From: Pukyongia sp963768085
GTDB lineage: Bacteria; Bacteroidota; Bacteroidia; Flavobacteriales; Flavobacteriaceae
Assembly: GCA_963768085.1 (NCBI GenBank)
Contig: CAVYGO010000005.1
Location: 124,001-188,000, forward strand
Length of the DNA: 64,000 bases
Direction of reading: 5' to 3'
The notes beneath the pieces are model-generated. The model was not told the origin of the DNA. It saw only the letters and a list, made by a program, of their open reading frames with translations, and ran no database searches. The position numbers and the translations under genes were made by a program. Shown in pieces: positions 1-8,905 of the stretch; within the stretch, counting starts at the first letter, position 1; each line of letters opens with the position of its first letter.

Positions 1-548
1 AATTTCTTCAACCGCGCTGAAACCACCAGGGTAACCAGAGTGGCAATGAATGAGAACTGGCCTAGCACCACCAGCCAGAATCCGGGACGAAATAGGTCTA
101 TATCGACTCCCCAGCTGGTTTCAAAATAGGTTCCCAGGGTATTGCTGAGCAACAGGATCGAAATCCCCAGAATCACTCCCGGAATAACCAGCGGAGCGAG
201 CATCAGGAAATAAAGCAGTTGTTTAAATCGAAAATCCTCTTGCTCAAACAAAAAGGCACCGCAGGTACCGATGGCTGTCGACAACAGTGTAACAAAAAAT
301 GCCACCCGGAAACTCACCCAAATGCTGTCCAGATTGATGCGGTCGTGAAAAATTCCCACCCGATCCGGTAAATTGGCCGTAAACCAGTCGAGCGTATACC
401 CTTTCCAAGGCAAAGATGGAAATTGATAATCGTTAAACGCCAGCACGCAGGTTACCACCAGCGGAGCAAAGAGAAATGTGAAATACAGAATCACATAGAA
501 TTTAAAAAGCCGGTTGTAAGTCTTGGAAGTCGGCAGCGTCCGGATCAT
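1..548 (-). CDS. Spermidine/putrescine-type ABC transporter permease (PotC-like), 3' truncated by window edge
   Basis: This is an inner-membrane permease subunit of a polyamine-type (PotABCD) ABC importer, cut by the window start. The reading frame begins with ATG at 546-548, inside the stop of the upstream permease (ATGA overlap), so the two are translationally coupled. The translation opens MIRTLPTSKTYNRLFKFYVI, then gives a hydrophobic helix and the periplasmic stretch FNDYQFPSLPWKGYTLDWF, typical of PotC. Two further membrane helices follow, with LAPLVIPGVILGISILLL, the region where family members carry the permease loop. The frame is open to base 1. GC is clearly higher than in the sequence beyond 1,090. 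Family assignment is confident; the exact substrate (spermidine, putrescine or another) is not shown. Confidence 0.85.
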   Translation of the reverse strand, partial: MIRTLPTSKTYNRLFKFYVILYFTFLFAPLVVTCVLAFNDYQFPSLPWKGYTLDWFTANLPDRVGIFHDRINLDSIWVSFRVAFFVTLLSTAIGTCGAFLFEQEDFRFKQLLYFLMLAPLVIPGVILGISILLLSNTLGTYFETSWGVDIDLFRPGFWLVVLGQFSFIATLVTLVVSARLKK

Positions 549-1126
549 TGCACAACCTTCTTCAAGTTTTGTCGGGTCAGCTTTAATCCCAGCCAGACTA
601 CCAGGGACGAGAGTGCCAGCAGCAAAAAACCGAAGGCTGAGCCCTGATTCCAGTTAAAGCTGGCAATAAACTGGTTGTAAATCTGTTCCGTAAACCACAG
701 AGAGTTTTTACCTCCCATCAAATTGGGGGTCAGATAGTTCCCCAGCGTCAACATAAAAACCACGATGGAGCCGGATACGATGCCGGGAGCTGCGTGAGGG
801 ATGATAATTTTAAACAAAATACTCCACATATTAGCCCCCAGATCGTAGGCCGCCTCTATCAGGCTGTTGTCCAGGCTCTCCAGTACAGAAACAATCGGAA
901 CCACCATAAAGAGCATGGTCGTGTATACCAACCCGAGTATCATGGTGGAATCCTGGTAAAGCATTTCAACAGGTTGTTGAAAAATCCCCAGTTTAATCAG
1001 AAAATGATTAATCACCCCGCTTTCCCGCAGCAGAATCATCCATCCGTAAACCCGGACCAGTTCACTGACCCAGAACGGAAGTAACTTTTTAGTTGTAATT
1101 TTATTCTTTGCTAGTTTCTTGACCAT
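545..1126 (-). pseudogene. 5'-truncated PotB-like ABC permease at a composition junction
   Basis: Only the C-terminal two thirds of a PotB-type permease (normally about 280-300 residues) is present. Recognisable family sequence starts at KLLPFWVSELVRVYGW (about base 1,085) and continues through VYTTMLFMVVPIVSVLESLD and the permease-loop region AAYDLGANMWSILFKIIIPHA to the end. The first 13 or so residues of the open frame (MVKKLAKNKITTK) do not resemble PotB and lie in AT-rich foreign sequence. Two N-terminal membrane helices are therefore missing. The 3' end overlaps the PotC-like start by four bases. It is likely non-functional unless the missing part lies elsewhere. The junction near 1,085-1,095 is either a recombination point or an assembly chimera. 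Confidence 0.8.
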
Positions 1127-1331
1127 CTATAGAGTGAATGCTATTCCATTTGAGATAAGGTTTATTATCTTTTTCTCCATAATTTATATGGGGGGTATAA
1201 TTTTATTAAATGGCAAAGTGAGGCATTTAATTCCAATATTACCTATGCTATTATTTTTTATAGTTTTTGTTTTTAAGCACCTCATGAAATTTATAATCAT
1301 TGAGGATTTAGATCAATATACAATGAATTAG
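1092..1331 (+). pseudogene. C-terminal fragment of a polytopic membrane protein (glycosyltransferase-like)
   Basis: An open frame runs from the junction at about 1,090 to TGA-free sequence ending in TAG at 1329-1331. It encodes about 75 hydrophobic residues with two likely membrane helices. The segment NGKVRHLIPILPMLLFF resembles the K-x-R-Y/H-x-x-P-x-x-P motif near the C-terminus of GT39-like or Wzy-like membrane glycosyltransferases. There is no credible start codon (TTG at 1,119 is the first candidate), and the 5' part is absent at the composition break. I infer it is the surviving 3' end of a gene cut at the island boundary. The family is uncertain. Confidence 0.5.
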
Positions 1332-1347
1332 TCTCTAAAGTTTCCTA

Positions 1348-1779
1348 ATGCGAATTCTTAATTTTTTTTATCAAATTTATTTTCTCAACCAACAGGTAAT
1401 TCTATTTATAGCCATCGGGTTTTTATGTTATTTAATTGGCCTTGGCCAATTAATTCTTCTTGTTGAGTTCCTAAATCTAGAAGTGAATTTGGCGAATGTA
1501 ATAGCTTCATTCATCACCATCTTTATTTGCTATAAATTGAACGCTAAGTTTGTTTTTAAAGCAGGAAGATTTTCCAAATCCAAAGAAATTGTTGCCTTTT
1601 ATTTATTTTCGTCTATTGGTTTTTTTATAAACATAGCACTTATGTTTATATTGACTAAATACCTGCTTATTGGGTATGTGGTTTCTAAAACAGTGGTGAC
1701 CCTGATTGTGGCTGTGTTCAATTTTGTTTCCAGGAAAAAGTTTGTCTTTTCTAACGTGATTGCCCTTACCCTCTTTTAA
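1348..1779 (+). CDS. GtrA-like family membrane protein
   Basis: A 143-residue protein with four predicted membrane helices fits the GtrA/DPMS family: helix 1 IGFLCYLIGLGQLILLV, helix 2 NVIASFITIFICYKLNAKFVF, helix 3 IVAFYLFSSIGFFINIALM and helix 4 VVTLIVAVFNFVSRKKFVF. The motifs CYKLNAKFVF and NFVSRKKFVF are the conserved N-(x)-(K/R)-F-V-F endings of the two halves. GtrA proteins are thought to flip undecaprenyl-phosphate-linked sugars across the inner membrane for glycosyltransferases. It begins 16 bases after the preceding fragment, whose product may have been its partner. It is one of only two genes in the AT-rich strip with no visible damage. Confidence 0.8.
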   Translation: MRILNFFYQIYFLNQQVILFIAIGFLCYLIGLGQLILLVEFLNLEVNLANVIASFITIFICYKLNAKFVFKAGRFSKSKEIVAFYLFSSIGFFINIALMFILTKYLLIGYVVSKTVVTLIVAVFNFVSRKKFVFSNVIALTLF

Positions 1780-1909
1780 AGCTACTAATTATGCTTACTG
1801 AAGAACATAAATTATATCCAGAAGAGGCCAGAATAAATAACATTATATCAAAAAAGTTCTAAGGCCTTCCGACAAGAGACATCGAGTGAGTTATCTTTTA
1901 GAGAATTAT

Positions 1910-2370
1910 AAAGTACGCATTAACTAAACCTGCAAGGTAATCTATCTAACAAGATCTATGTGGTGTTATCAGAGTAAAAAGGATGATAGCGAAGTTATTG
2001 ATAAACTCACCTCACTTGCAGAATCTCACCCCATACGAGGATTTGATGAATATTTCAATAAAATTCATTGTGAAGGCTATAAATGGAATCGTTAACGTGT
2101 ACTAAGACTGTATAGGAATATGAAATTAGGTTTAAGGCGTAAACATAAAAGAGAATAACGACACGGGTAAAACAACCTCTGATAGCTCCAAATGAACTCA
2201 ACCAGTGTTGGAGTATTAATTTCATGAGTGATGCGTTATCCGATGGTAGAAAAGTCCGTACTCTCATTATCATTGATGATTGCAACAGAGAGGCTCCTGC
2301 TATTGAAGTAGGACTAAATTATCTTGCAAAATGAGTGATAGAAACTTTGGAACAATTAGAGGAAGAAATG
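1910..2370 (+). pseudogene. Decayed IS3-family (IS407-like) transposase OrfB remnant
   Basis: In shifting frames this stretch reads like the N-terminal half of an IS3-family OrfB integrase. Segments include TRSMWCYQSKKDD, a helix-turn-helix-like SLAESHPIRGFDEYFNKIHC, KWNR with a stop, then LIAPNELNQCWSINFMSDAL and VRTLIIIDDCNREAPAIE. These match the family pattern W-x-M-D-F-M-x-D and I-D-D-F-N-R-E. The first catalytic aspartate position reads Asn (INFM), the second D is retained, and several stops and at least one frameshift interrupt the frame. The C-terminal third with the last catalytic residue is missing, and no terminal inverted repeats were found. Bases 1,780-1,909 and 2,371-2,547 hold nothing else I can identify. 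Confidence 0.7.
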
Positions 2371-2547
2371 ACCATTTTTACCGAAACTTTACTTTTCGGT
2401 TCAATTATAAATGGGACTTATAAGGGCGGAGCCGTGAGATAAAGTGATTTTAATTTGCAATTAAAATAATATATGACTTTACAAAGATTCAAATCAACCT
2501 TATTTTTTAATGTATATTATATAATTCATTAAATAACAAATAAATAA

Positions 2548-3400
2548 TTGAAAGAAAAGACAATTTTATATATCGTTTCTGATATTCGGTCAGGATCCAC
2601 ACTTTTGGAAAATATATTATCAAAATCCAATGAAGTTGTTTCTGTAGGGGAACTGCACCATTTGGATAGTTATATTCATAAAGGACAGGTGGGAGCAACT
2701 TCGGGTTGGATTTGTACCTGTGGTCAGAGTTTTACGGATTGTAACTTTTGGAACAGCGTCAAAAATGAAATGAAATTAAGTTCAATTAAAGACATAAAAA
2801 ACACAACCATAAATTATGTCAGAAACCCCGATGAGGATGAATTAAGCAAACAACAAGAAACCTTAATATTACTTGAACAAATTTATAAGGCGGTATTTAA
2901 AGTCTCAAAGGCTCATGTCATTGTTGATTCTTCAAAATGACCACAACAAGCTTTGGCAATTTATAAGAATAGTAAATTTACAGTTAAAATACTGCATCTT
3001 AAACGTGACATTAGAGCCGTAACTTTATCGAAAAATAAATGGAATATAAAATTTTATAATAAACCGATTAATTTGTATAGAGTATTATATAGGACTTATA
3101 GATATCGATTACGCTGTAATCGCTTATTAAAAAATGTGGATAAGAAAGATGTTTTCAATCTTACTTATGAAAATTTTTTTAGTGACCCTAAATTTTATAT
3201 AAACAGTATTACAAAATTTATTTATGTCAAGACATTTAGTGTTGCCCGAATATATGGAATTAGATAACGATCATACCGTGGGTGGTACTCCAAACAGATT
3301 TGAAAAACGAAAAATTCATTTTGATAATAACTGGAAAAAATCGGTAGCCAATAAACCGCTCTTTAATTACTTGGGTGTTATTTTAAACAAATTATCTTGA
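2548..3400 (+). pseudogene. Sulfotransferase family protein, disrupted by a nonsense codon and a frameshift
   Basis: The start is TTG at 2,548. The N-terminus has the PAPS 5'-phosphosulfate-binding loop as VSDIRSGSTLLENIL, and VGELHHLD plus a Cys-rich CTCGQSFTDCNFW follow. The frame stops at TGA 2938-2940 after VIVDSSK, exactly where related proteins continue with a residue such as Trp, and resumes in the same frame with PQQALAIYKNSKF. The 3'-phosphate-binding strand follows as ILHLKRDIRAVTLSK. A second lesion near 3,225 shifts the frame; the remaining C-terminus ELDNDHTVGGTPNRF ends at TGA 3398-3400. That stop overlaps the TTG start of the flippase gene, so the two were one operon. Probably inactive. 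Confidence 0.8.
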
Positions 3401-4851
3401 GTCTTACCAACAAAATAAAAAGTGCGGGGTTTTGGCAGGCAATTGAGGTTTTTACCCAATTCGTTTTACAGTTTGTTTACTTTGCTATAATGGCAAGACT
3501 GTTATTAAAAGAGGATTATGGACTAATGGCCATAGCTGGTGGAATAATAGGTGTAGGAAATATTTTTATAAAAGGCGGAATGGGAACAGCGCTAATTCAA
3601 AAAAAAACCATAAATGACAAATATATTAATGCAGCGCTACAAACCAGCCTATTATTTGGGGTAGTGCTTTTTGGAGTTTTCCTTTTACTTGCTCCTGTAA
3701 TAAGTTCTTTTTATGGTGATTATAGACTTAACAGTATAATTTCAGTAATCTCTGTTAATTTTATTTTACTTGCAATCAGCAATATTTCAATTAATCTTTT
3801 ACATAAAAATTTTAAATTCAAAAACACCGCGTTGATCACGATTGTATCTCTATTATTAGGTTATATAACAGGGATTTATTTGGCTCTCAAAGATTTTGGT
3901 GTTTGGTCCTTGATTGTTGCTACTTTGTTAAGTTCTTTTATTAATACAATAGGTTCTTTTATGTATGCGCCCATTAAAATATCTTATAAATTCCATTATA
4001 AAGAGGCTAAAGAGCTTTTTGGGTTTGGTTCAGGAATGATGCTGCTATCCATTAGTAATTATTTTTCCAATAAGGGACTTAATTTAATTCTTGGAAAAAT
4101 ATTTACTCCAGGATTACTGGGTGTATTTGAAAGGACATCGTTTTTAAAAACCTTACCGAGTCAATTTTTAGGTAATATTATGGATAGAGTATTGTTTCCG
4201 GTAATGGCTGAGATTCAAGATCAGGAAAATAAGTTAATAACTATTTTTACTTTTGCAATGGGATTAAGCAATTCACTTATGATACCAATGACAGTTTTTT
4301 TAATATTTTACTCACCTGAAATAGTTGGTATTTTAATGGGGGAAAAATGGAGTGATGCAGTTTTGCCATTACAGATCATGTTTGTTGTGCTACCACTTAG
4401 CAATGCTGGAAGAATGGCTGACTCCATTATTCGAGCCAAAGGGCTTGTTTATAAAAATGTAACGCGTAAATATATTTTTACAGCATTAATCATAACACTT
4501 TCATCAACTTTAGGATATTTTTATGGTATTGTTGGTGCAGCAATAGGAATAAGTGCTAGTTATTTTGTTAATTATATAATGATGATCGTTTTAGTGCGCA
4601 ATGTATTTAATAAATCCTTTAAAGAAATTTTTGCCATTCCTTTACTTACGGGTTTGAAATTGGGACTATTTATAGCTGCAAGTATCATTTCCTATAAAAC
4701 AGCGTTTCAACTTTGGACTACAAGTAATATTCCACAATTTATAAGCTTTACAATTATTTTATGCTTAACAACACTTTTAATTGCAAAATTTAAGCCGCAA
4801 TTATTTGGTAATTATATTTCAACAACGCTATCAAAAATATTAAATAAATGA
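3397..4851 (+). CDS. Wzx-like oligosaccharide flippase (MOP superfamily)
   Basis: A 484-residue, highly hydrophobic protein with about 12-14 membrane helices and the N-terminal pattern LTNKIKSAGFWQAIEVFTQF, typical of WzxC/TuaB-like lipopolysaccharide O-unit flippases of the polysaccharide-synthase (PST) group. Members move undecaprenyl-pyrophosphate-linked repeat units across the inner membrane. The start is TTG at 3,397, inside the preceding stop codon (TTGA). The end overlaps the next start (ATGA at 4848-4851). Length and helix pattern are normal and no lesion is seen, although both operon neighbours are broken. Very AT-rich like the rest of the strip. Confidence 0.85.
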   Translation: MSLTNKIKSAGFWQAIEVFTQFVLQFVYFAIMARLLLKEDYGLMAIAGGIIGVGNIFIKGGMGTALIQKKTINDKYINAALQTSLLFGVVLFGVFLLLAPVISSFYGDYRLNSIISVISVNFILLAISNISINLLHKNFKFKNTALITIVSLLLGYITGIYLALKDFGVWSLIVATLLSSFINTIGSFMYAPIKISYKFHYKEAKELFGFGSGMMLLSISNYFSNKGLNLILGKIFTPGLLGVFERTSFLKTLPSQFLGNIMDRVLFPVMAEIQDQENKLITIFTFAMGLSNSLMIPMTVFLIFYSPEIVGILMGEKWSDAVLPLQIMFVVLPLSNAGRMADSIIRAKGLVYKNVTRKYIFTALIITLSSTLGYFYGIVGAAIGISASYFVNYIMMIVLVRNVFNKSFKEIFAIPLLTGLKLGLFIAASIISYKTAFQLWTTSNIPQFISFTIILCLTTLLIAKFKPQLFGNYISTTLSKILNK

Positions 4852-5820
4852 AACTTCTAACCGTTGGAGACGTTGTATTAACCCGACCAATATCACAGTA
4901 GGGAACTTATTTACGAGTCAGTTAATTTTTTAAATGAAGTAGATTTTCGCATGGTTAAATTCGAGCCACCGATAAAAGCTGATAACTCGAAAGAATAAGA
5001 TTTAAAAACAGACCTACATCTGAGAGTTTCAAGCGATAGGATACAGCCTACTTTGCAACTACTTAAGATAAATATGGTCACTTTAGCTCATAACCATATT
5101 CTAGATTATTGAGAATCTGGATTAACTGATCAATTTGCTTGAGGAAACCCAATGAATATTATTGAAAATGTTAATCAAATAAAGAGGGCTAAAGAGAGTG
5201 CGGACTATGTTTTTGTAATTATTCATGGTGGTCACGAATATTATAATTTACCAAGTCCACGTATGCAAAAACAATATCGGTTTTATGCAGAACATGGTAG
5301 AATTATTGTTATTGGGCACTATACTCATTGTATTAGTGGTTAAAAAATTTATAACGATGTTCCAATTTATTATAGCCTAGGAAATTTTCTTTTTACAAAA
5401 CCAAGTACGTTTGATGATTGGTATGTAGGTTTAGTTTTGGAAGTTGAGATTAGTAATGGAAAATTAAATTCTCTTTTACATCCAATAAAACTGCAAAAAG
5501 AAACTTTTCACCTGGAAATAATGAATGGAAAGAACAAAGAAGTAGTTCTAAATCGAATTTCATCATATAACAAAATTATTAATGATGAGACCAAACTCAC
5601 ACAAGAATGGAATGCGCATGTGGCTTCAAAATTTGATAGCTATTTAAGATACTGGGAACCCTTATCCTTTATTAAAAATAGATATATAAAAGCCGTATTT
5701 AATAGAATAGGAATTAAAATGATAAACAAAGAAGGAATGGCATACGATTTAAATTTAATGCGATGTGAAGCTCATTCTGATATGTCTAAGAAAGTAATCC
5801 AAAAATATTTAATGAAATGA
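4848..5820 (+). pseudogene. CapA-type capsule synthesis protein (PGA_cap, metallophosphatase fold), degraded
   Basis: ATG at 4,848 opens MKLLTVGDVVLTRPISQ and hits a stop after 17 residues. The family resemblance continues in other frames through VDFRMVKFEPP, VTLAHNHILDY and the well preserved segment from 5,152: VFVIIHGGHEYYNLPSPRMQ, IIVIGHYTHCISG, a stop at 5341-5343, then VPIYYSLGNFLFTKPSTFDD. The HGGHEYY and GHxTH motifs are the metal-binding signatures of the CapA/PGA_cap family, which acts in poly-gamma-glutamate or capsule assembly. At least five stops or frameshifts interrupt it, so it is inactive. It overlaps the flippase stop and the next gene start by four bases each. Confidence 0.8.
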
Positions 5821-6108
5821 AAATAGCAATACACGAAAGTAGAAAATAGTTTTTCAGATAGGTGGATTTCATATTGCAAGGAAAACAAAATTCCTTATAA
5901 AATTGTTAACTGTTATGATTCAGATATTATAGAACAAATTAATGATTGTGTTGCCTTAATGTGGCATTTCCATCATGCAAACTATAAAGACGTGCTTTTT
6001 GCCAGGCAACTATTATTCTCTTTGGAACATTCAGGAAAAATAGTATTCCCCAATTTTAACACCGCTTGGCATTTTGATGATAAAGTAGGGCAGAAATATT
6101 TGATGGAA
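5817..6108 (+). pseudogene. N-terminal remnant of an ATP-grasp-like capsule-locus protein
   Basis: ATG at 5,817 overlaps the CapA stop. After MKIAIHESRK a stop follows; a neighbouring frame then reads RWISYCKENKIPYKIVNCYD and ALMWHFHHANYKDVLFARQLL, then KIVFPNFNTAWHFDDKVGQKYLM. This pattern resembles the pre-ATP-grasp N-terminal region of RimK-like enzymes found in surface-polysaccharide loci. The resemblance ends abruptly near 6,105-6,112, where the sequence becomes the 3' part of a DegT aminotransferase read on the other strand. The ATP-grasp domain proper is absent. Truncation and an internal frameshift make it non-functional. Family identification rests on recalled sequence patterns only. 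Confidence 0.55.
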
Positions 6109-6912
6109 AGCATCATCCCGGATCCTCAGGCCTTGCAAATTTAGGTTTTCCCTATAATAGGTCACAGCTCGTTTCCGGTTCTCCAAAATATGATCCATAT
6201 AAGGTAGAACCGACAACCCCATGGCTGCCTGTAATTCACTCATTTTCGCATTAATCCCCAACCCCCTGAATGTTTCCGGACCATCATGTCCGAAATTGTG
6301 CCCAAAATACATCGAGTTGTATAATTCAGGTTTACAGGTTAATGAACCTCCTTCTCCGGTGTGGAATAATTTGGTGGCGTGAAAACTACAGGTACTCACA
6401 TCCCCGTATTCGAAGATGCTCTTACCATTGTACGATACCCCGAAGCAGTGGGCAGCATCATAGATCACTCTCAGATCGTGCTTTTCCGCGATCTTTTCTA
6501 TCATATCGACTTCACATGGATTCCCAAAAACATGTGTTGCCAGAATTGCGGATGTCCGGGAAGTAATAGCGGCTTCGATCAACGCTTCGTCAATAGTAAA
6601 ATACTCCGGATGCATATCCACAAAAACAGGAGTACATCCTTCCCAGACTACACTGGATGTGGTTGCCACATAACTAAATGCAGGCGTGATAATTTCTCCT
6701 TTCAACCCCATGGCTTTTATTGCTATCTGAATGGGAAGTGTGCCGTTGGTCATGGCAATGATATTTGGCACCTGCAGATAGTCCTTTAATTTGCTCTCCA
6801 ATTCTTTTACCAGCACTCCTCTGTTTGTCATCCAGCCTTTGGACCAGGCTCTTTCCAGTATGGCCTGATATTCTTCTTGAGGCGGTAAAAAAGTTTTAGT
6901 AACGTTTATCAT
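6031..6912 (-). pseudogene. DegT/DnrJ/EryC1-family PLP-dependent sugar aminotransferase, 3' truncated
   Basis: The family acts on nucleotide-linked keto-sugars. From ATG at 6,912 it shows NVTKTFLPPQEEY, the substrate and cofactor region AMTNGTLPIQIAIKAMGLKG, TPAFSYVATTSSVVWEGCTP, VIYDAAHCFGV and the PLP lysine motif STCSFHATKLFHTGEGG (Lys in TK). RGLGINAKMSELQAAMGL is also typical. Normal length is about 360-380 residues, but family similarity ends after LRIRD near base 6,112; the last 27 or so residues are read from the AT-rich strip and look unrelated. The C-terminal domain is therefore lost. A 76-base gap separates it from the upstream glycosyltransferase-like gene. It is probably inactive if the junction is real. 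Confidence 0.8.
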
Positions 6913-6988
6913 TTCGGTGAGGGCGTTTTAGGCGATTCGGTGGCAGTTCATAAGCAATGCGCTAATATCATCAATGAAAATACTCAAA

Positions 6989-7900
6989 CTAATTTTTATC
7001 AAGGATAGATTTAATAACCTTTTTTACTTTTTTCTTGAGCCTTGTCCAAAGACTCGGGTTATAAGCAGGTTTATCGGCCATTGGATTCAAACCATAATCA
7101 TCCATAAACCGCTTGATTTCCTCCAGGCCGCGCAATCTTTCCGTATCCTGAATTTCTGAAGTCAGCTCCTCCATGATCCGATAAAGTTCTTGTTTGTTAT
7201 GCTTATCGAATTCGGAAAAATCAGAGATGAGCCACGCCCCGTCCTCACCAATATGAAAGGTAAGGTGTTCATCCTTGAAGAGTACATGCGTATCACAATA
7301 AGTGATCAGGTTTGCGAACATCGTCCTCCCGATCCAGTTTGCCCCGATACAAATAGATCCAAGGTTAAAGGAGTTAAGCAGATCCCTACGGAACACAAAG
7401 CAATCGAAACCCGGATGTTTCGCCCCAATGGCACTATATGCAAGGGCCAAGCTATCTAAATCGAACTCACTGGAAATAGTGCGCCTGTTAATTACAAATG
7501 CGTCCAGACCCTCTTCTATTTTCGATTTTACGAAAAGGTAGAAGTGTGGTAATAAGGCAATATCCACATTGGTATAAACTATATATTCGGCATTGGGAGA
7601 ACTTTCGGCCGCCTTATCTAAAATATCCTTGATAAGTGGAAGTTTTCTGGTCTTCTCGAAATTTCCAACATCCATAACAGAACGATCCAGGTCCTCAGTG
7701 ATAGTAAAATACGAAGGAATAATAGCATGATCCTCGGGGTACTGGGTGGTCAGGAGGTCGACCTCAATCTGACCTTTCGCAAATTCCTTTGCTTTCAGCA
7801 TGGTTTCGAAGGTAATAGGCTGAGCCTTGTACAGGTCTGAAGATGGCCCTACGTTTACGGGATTGACTATATGACAAATTCGAGGTATCAGTGATTTCAG
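6989..7900 (-). CDS. Conserved surface-polysaccharide locus protein, glycosyltransferase-like
   Basis: About 303 residues if started at CTG 7898-7900, or 270 from the first ATG at 7,801. The upstream extension is in frame and looks genuine (KSLIPRICHIVNPVNV, then PSSDLYKAQPITFETM), and the codon overlaps the stop of the preceding gene as CTGA, where ATGA is usual. The body has TVYTNVDIALLPHFYLFV-like sequence (YIVYTNVDIALLPHFY), a possible D-x-D-like nucleotide-sugar site, and RRDLLNSFNLG with a conserved tryptophan region ANWIGRTMFANLI. The C-terminus is strongly basic. I recognise a family common beside flavobacterial O-antigen genes but cannot name a domain with certainty. It lies last in the wzm-wzt run. 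Confidence 0.65.
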   Translation of the reverse strand: MKSLIPRICHIVNPVNVGPSSDLYKAQPITFETMLKAKEFAKGQIEVDLLTTQYPEDHAIIPSYFTITEDLDRSVMDVGNFEKTRKLPLIKDILDKAAESSPNAEYIVYTNVDIALLPHFYLFVKSKIEEGLDAFVINRRTISSEFDLDSLALAYSAIGAKHPGFDCFVFRRDLLNSFNLGSICIGANWIGRTMFANLITYCDTHVLFKDEHLTFHIGEDGAWLISDFSEFDKHNKQELYRIMEELTSEIQDTERLRGLEEIKRFMDDYGLNPMADKPAYNPSLWTRLKKKVKKVIKSILDKN

Positions 7901-8901
7901 GATTTATTGTTTTTATATTGTTTTATAAATTTATCTCTGGCCCTCATAATATTCCAGTATTTTTTATTAACAGCCAATCGCTTCGTATCTGGATACAGGC
8001 GTTGTAATTCGAATCGACTCTCGGGATAATCATCTTTATTAAATAACTTAGCCCATAGATTATCACGAATCACTTTGAATTTGAATAATCCTGACCTGTT
8101 TCGTTTATTCTTTTGATCCTCAATAGCTTCCAAGGCTAGATCATATACAAGAAGTTCCCCATAAGACAAAGCAAAACCAGACTTCAATTTTTTCCAATAA
8201 TCTTTCGTTAAGCGTTCCTTAGGAATAAAATGTTCAAATTGGAGTTCTTCATCATACCACAAGTAATAACCAACTAATAATAGCCATCTGCAAATTTCAG
8301 AATCACCCCCCGAAGTAATGACAGTACCCTTCCTGTCAGAACAAAGAAACTTAAATCCAGCAGACATTAAATTGAGTAATACTTTTCTTCGAATCACCAT
8401 ACCAGCTCCCCATACATGCAGACGTTCAGTTAAAAATCCTGTATCCATATTTTGAACTCCCACAGCATAATGAGATCCGTATGTGTTGAACCAATAAGGT
8501 ATTTCAATATCCGACCGAATCTCGCTTCTGCCACCACAAGCTCCTATTTCAGCGTTGGATTCCATAATATTATAAGCCCGCTGAACATAATTTGATGCAA
8601 ACCAATTATCATCATCGCAAAATATCACGTAATCGTAAGAAGCACTATGGATTCCTCTGATTCTAGCTTGACTCAATCCTGGTTCAATTTCCTTTACAAC
8701 ATGAAGAGGAGCCGTCATTTCATATTCATTCCATAGCTTAAGAGCTATGTTCACTGTGTTATCCGTGCAGTTATTATCAACAATTAACACCTCCCAATCT
8801 GTTCCCTTTGTGATTTTTTGGTCGGAAAGATGTTTAAGTGTTGGTTGAATGCGATTTGCACTATTATAACAACAAATTACTATGCTTACTCCTTTAGCCA
8901 A
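7897..8901 (-). CDS. Family 2 glycosyltransferase
   Basis: A 334-residue GT-A-fold enzyme. The N-terminus GVSIVICCYNSANRIQPTL is the nucleotide-binding strand, followed by WEVLIVDNNCTDNT, EIEPGLSQARIRGI and the metal-binding D-x-D region YVIFCDDDNWFAS. A further acidic motif occurs in TSGGDSEICRWLLLVGY. It transfers a sugar from an activated donor onto the growing surface glycan at the cytoplasmic face; donor and linkage cannot be read from sequence. No membrane helix is seen. The stop overlaps the next gene by four bases and the start lies four bases after the sulfotransferase stop, so all are in one minus-strand operon. Confidence 0.9.
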   Translation of the reverse strand: MAKGVSIVICCYNSANRIQPTLKHLSDQKITKGTDWEVLIVDNNCTDNTVNIALKLWNEYEMTAPLHVVKEIEPGLSQARIRGIHSASYDYVIFCDDDNWFASNYVQRAYNIMESNAEIGACGGRSEIRSDIEIPYWFNTYGSHYAVGVQNMDTGFLTERLHVWGAGMVIRRKVLLNLMSAGFKFLCSDRKGTVITSGGDSEICRWLLLVGYYLWYDEELQFEHFIPKERLTKDYWKKLKSGFALSYGELLVYDLALEAIEDQKNKRNRSGLFKFKVIRDNLWAKLFNKDDYPESRFELQRLYPDTKRLAVNKKYWNIMRARDKFIKQYKNNKS

Positions 8902-8905
8902 TAGT

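Noticed and set aside
2938..2940. TGA read as tryptophan or selenocysteine
   Set aside because: Intact genes in the window use TGA as a stop (for example in the ATGA overlaps at 40,078 and 62,496), there is a second lesion in the same gene and no SECIS-like structure was seen.
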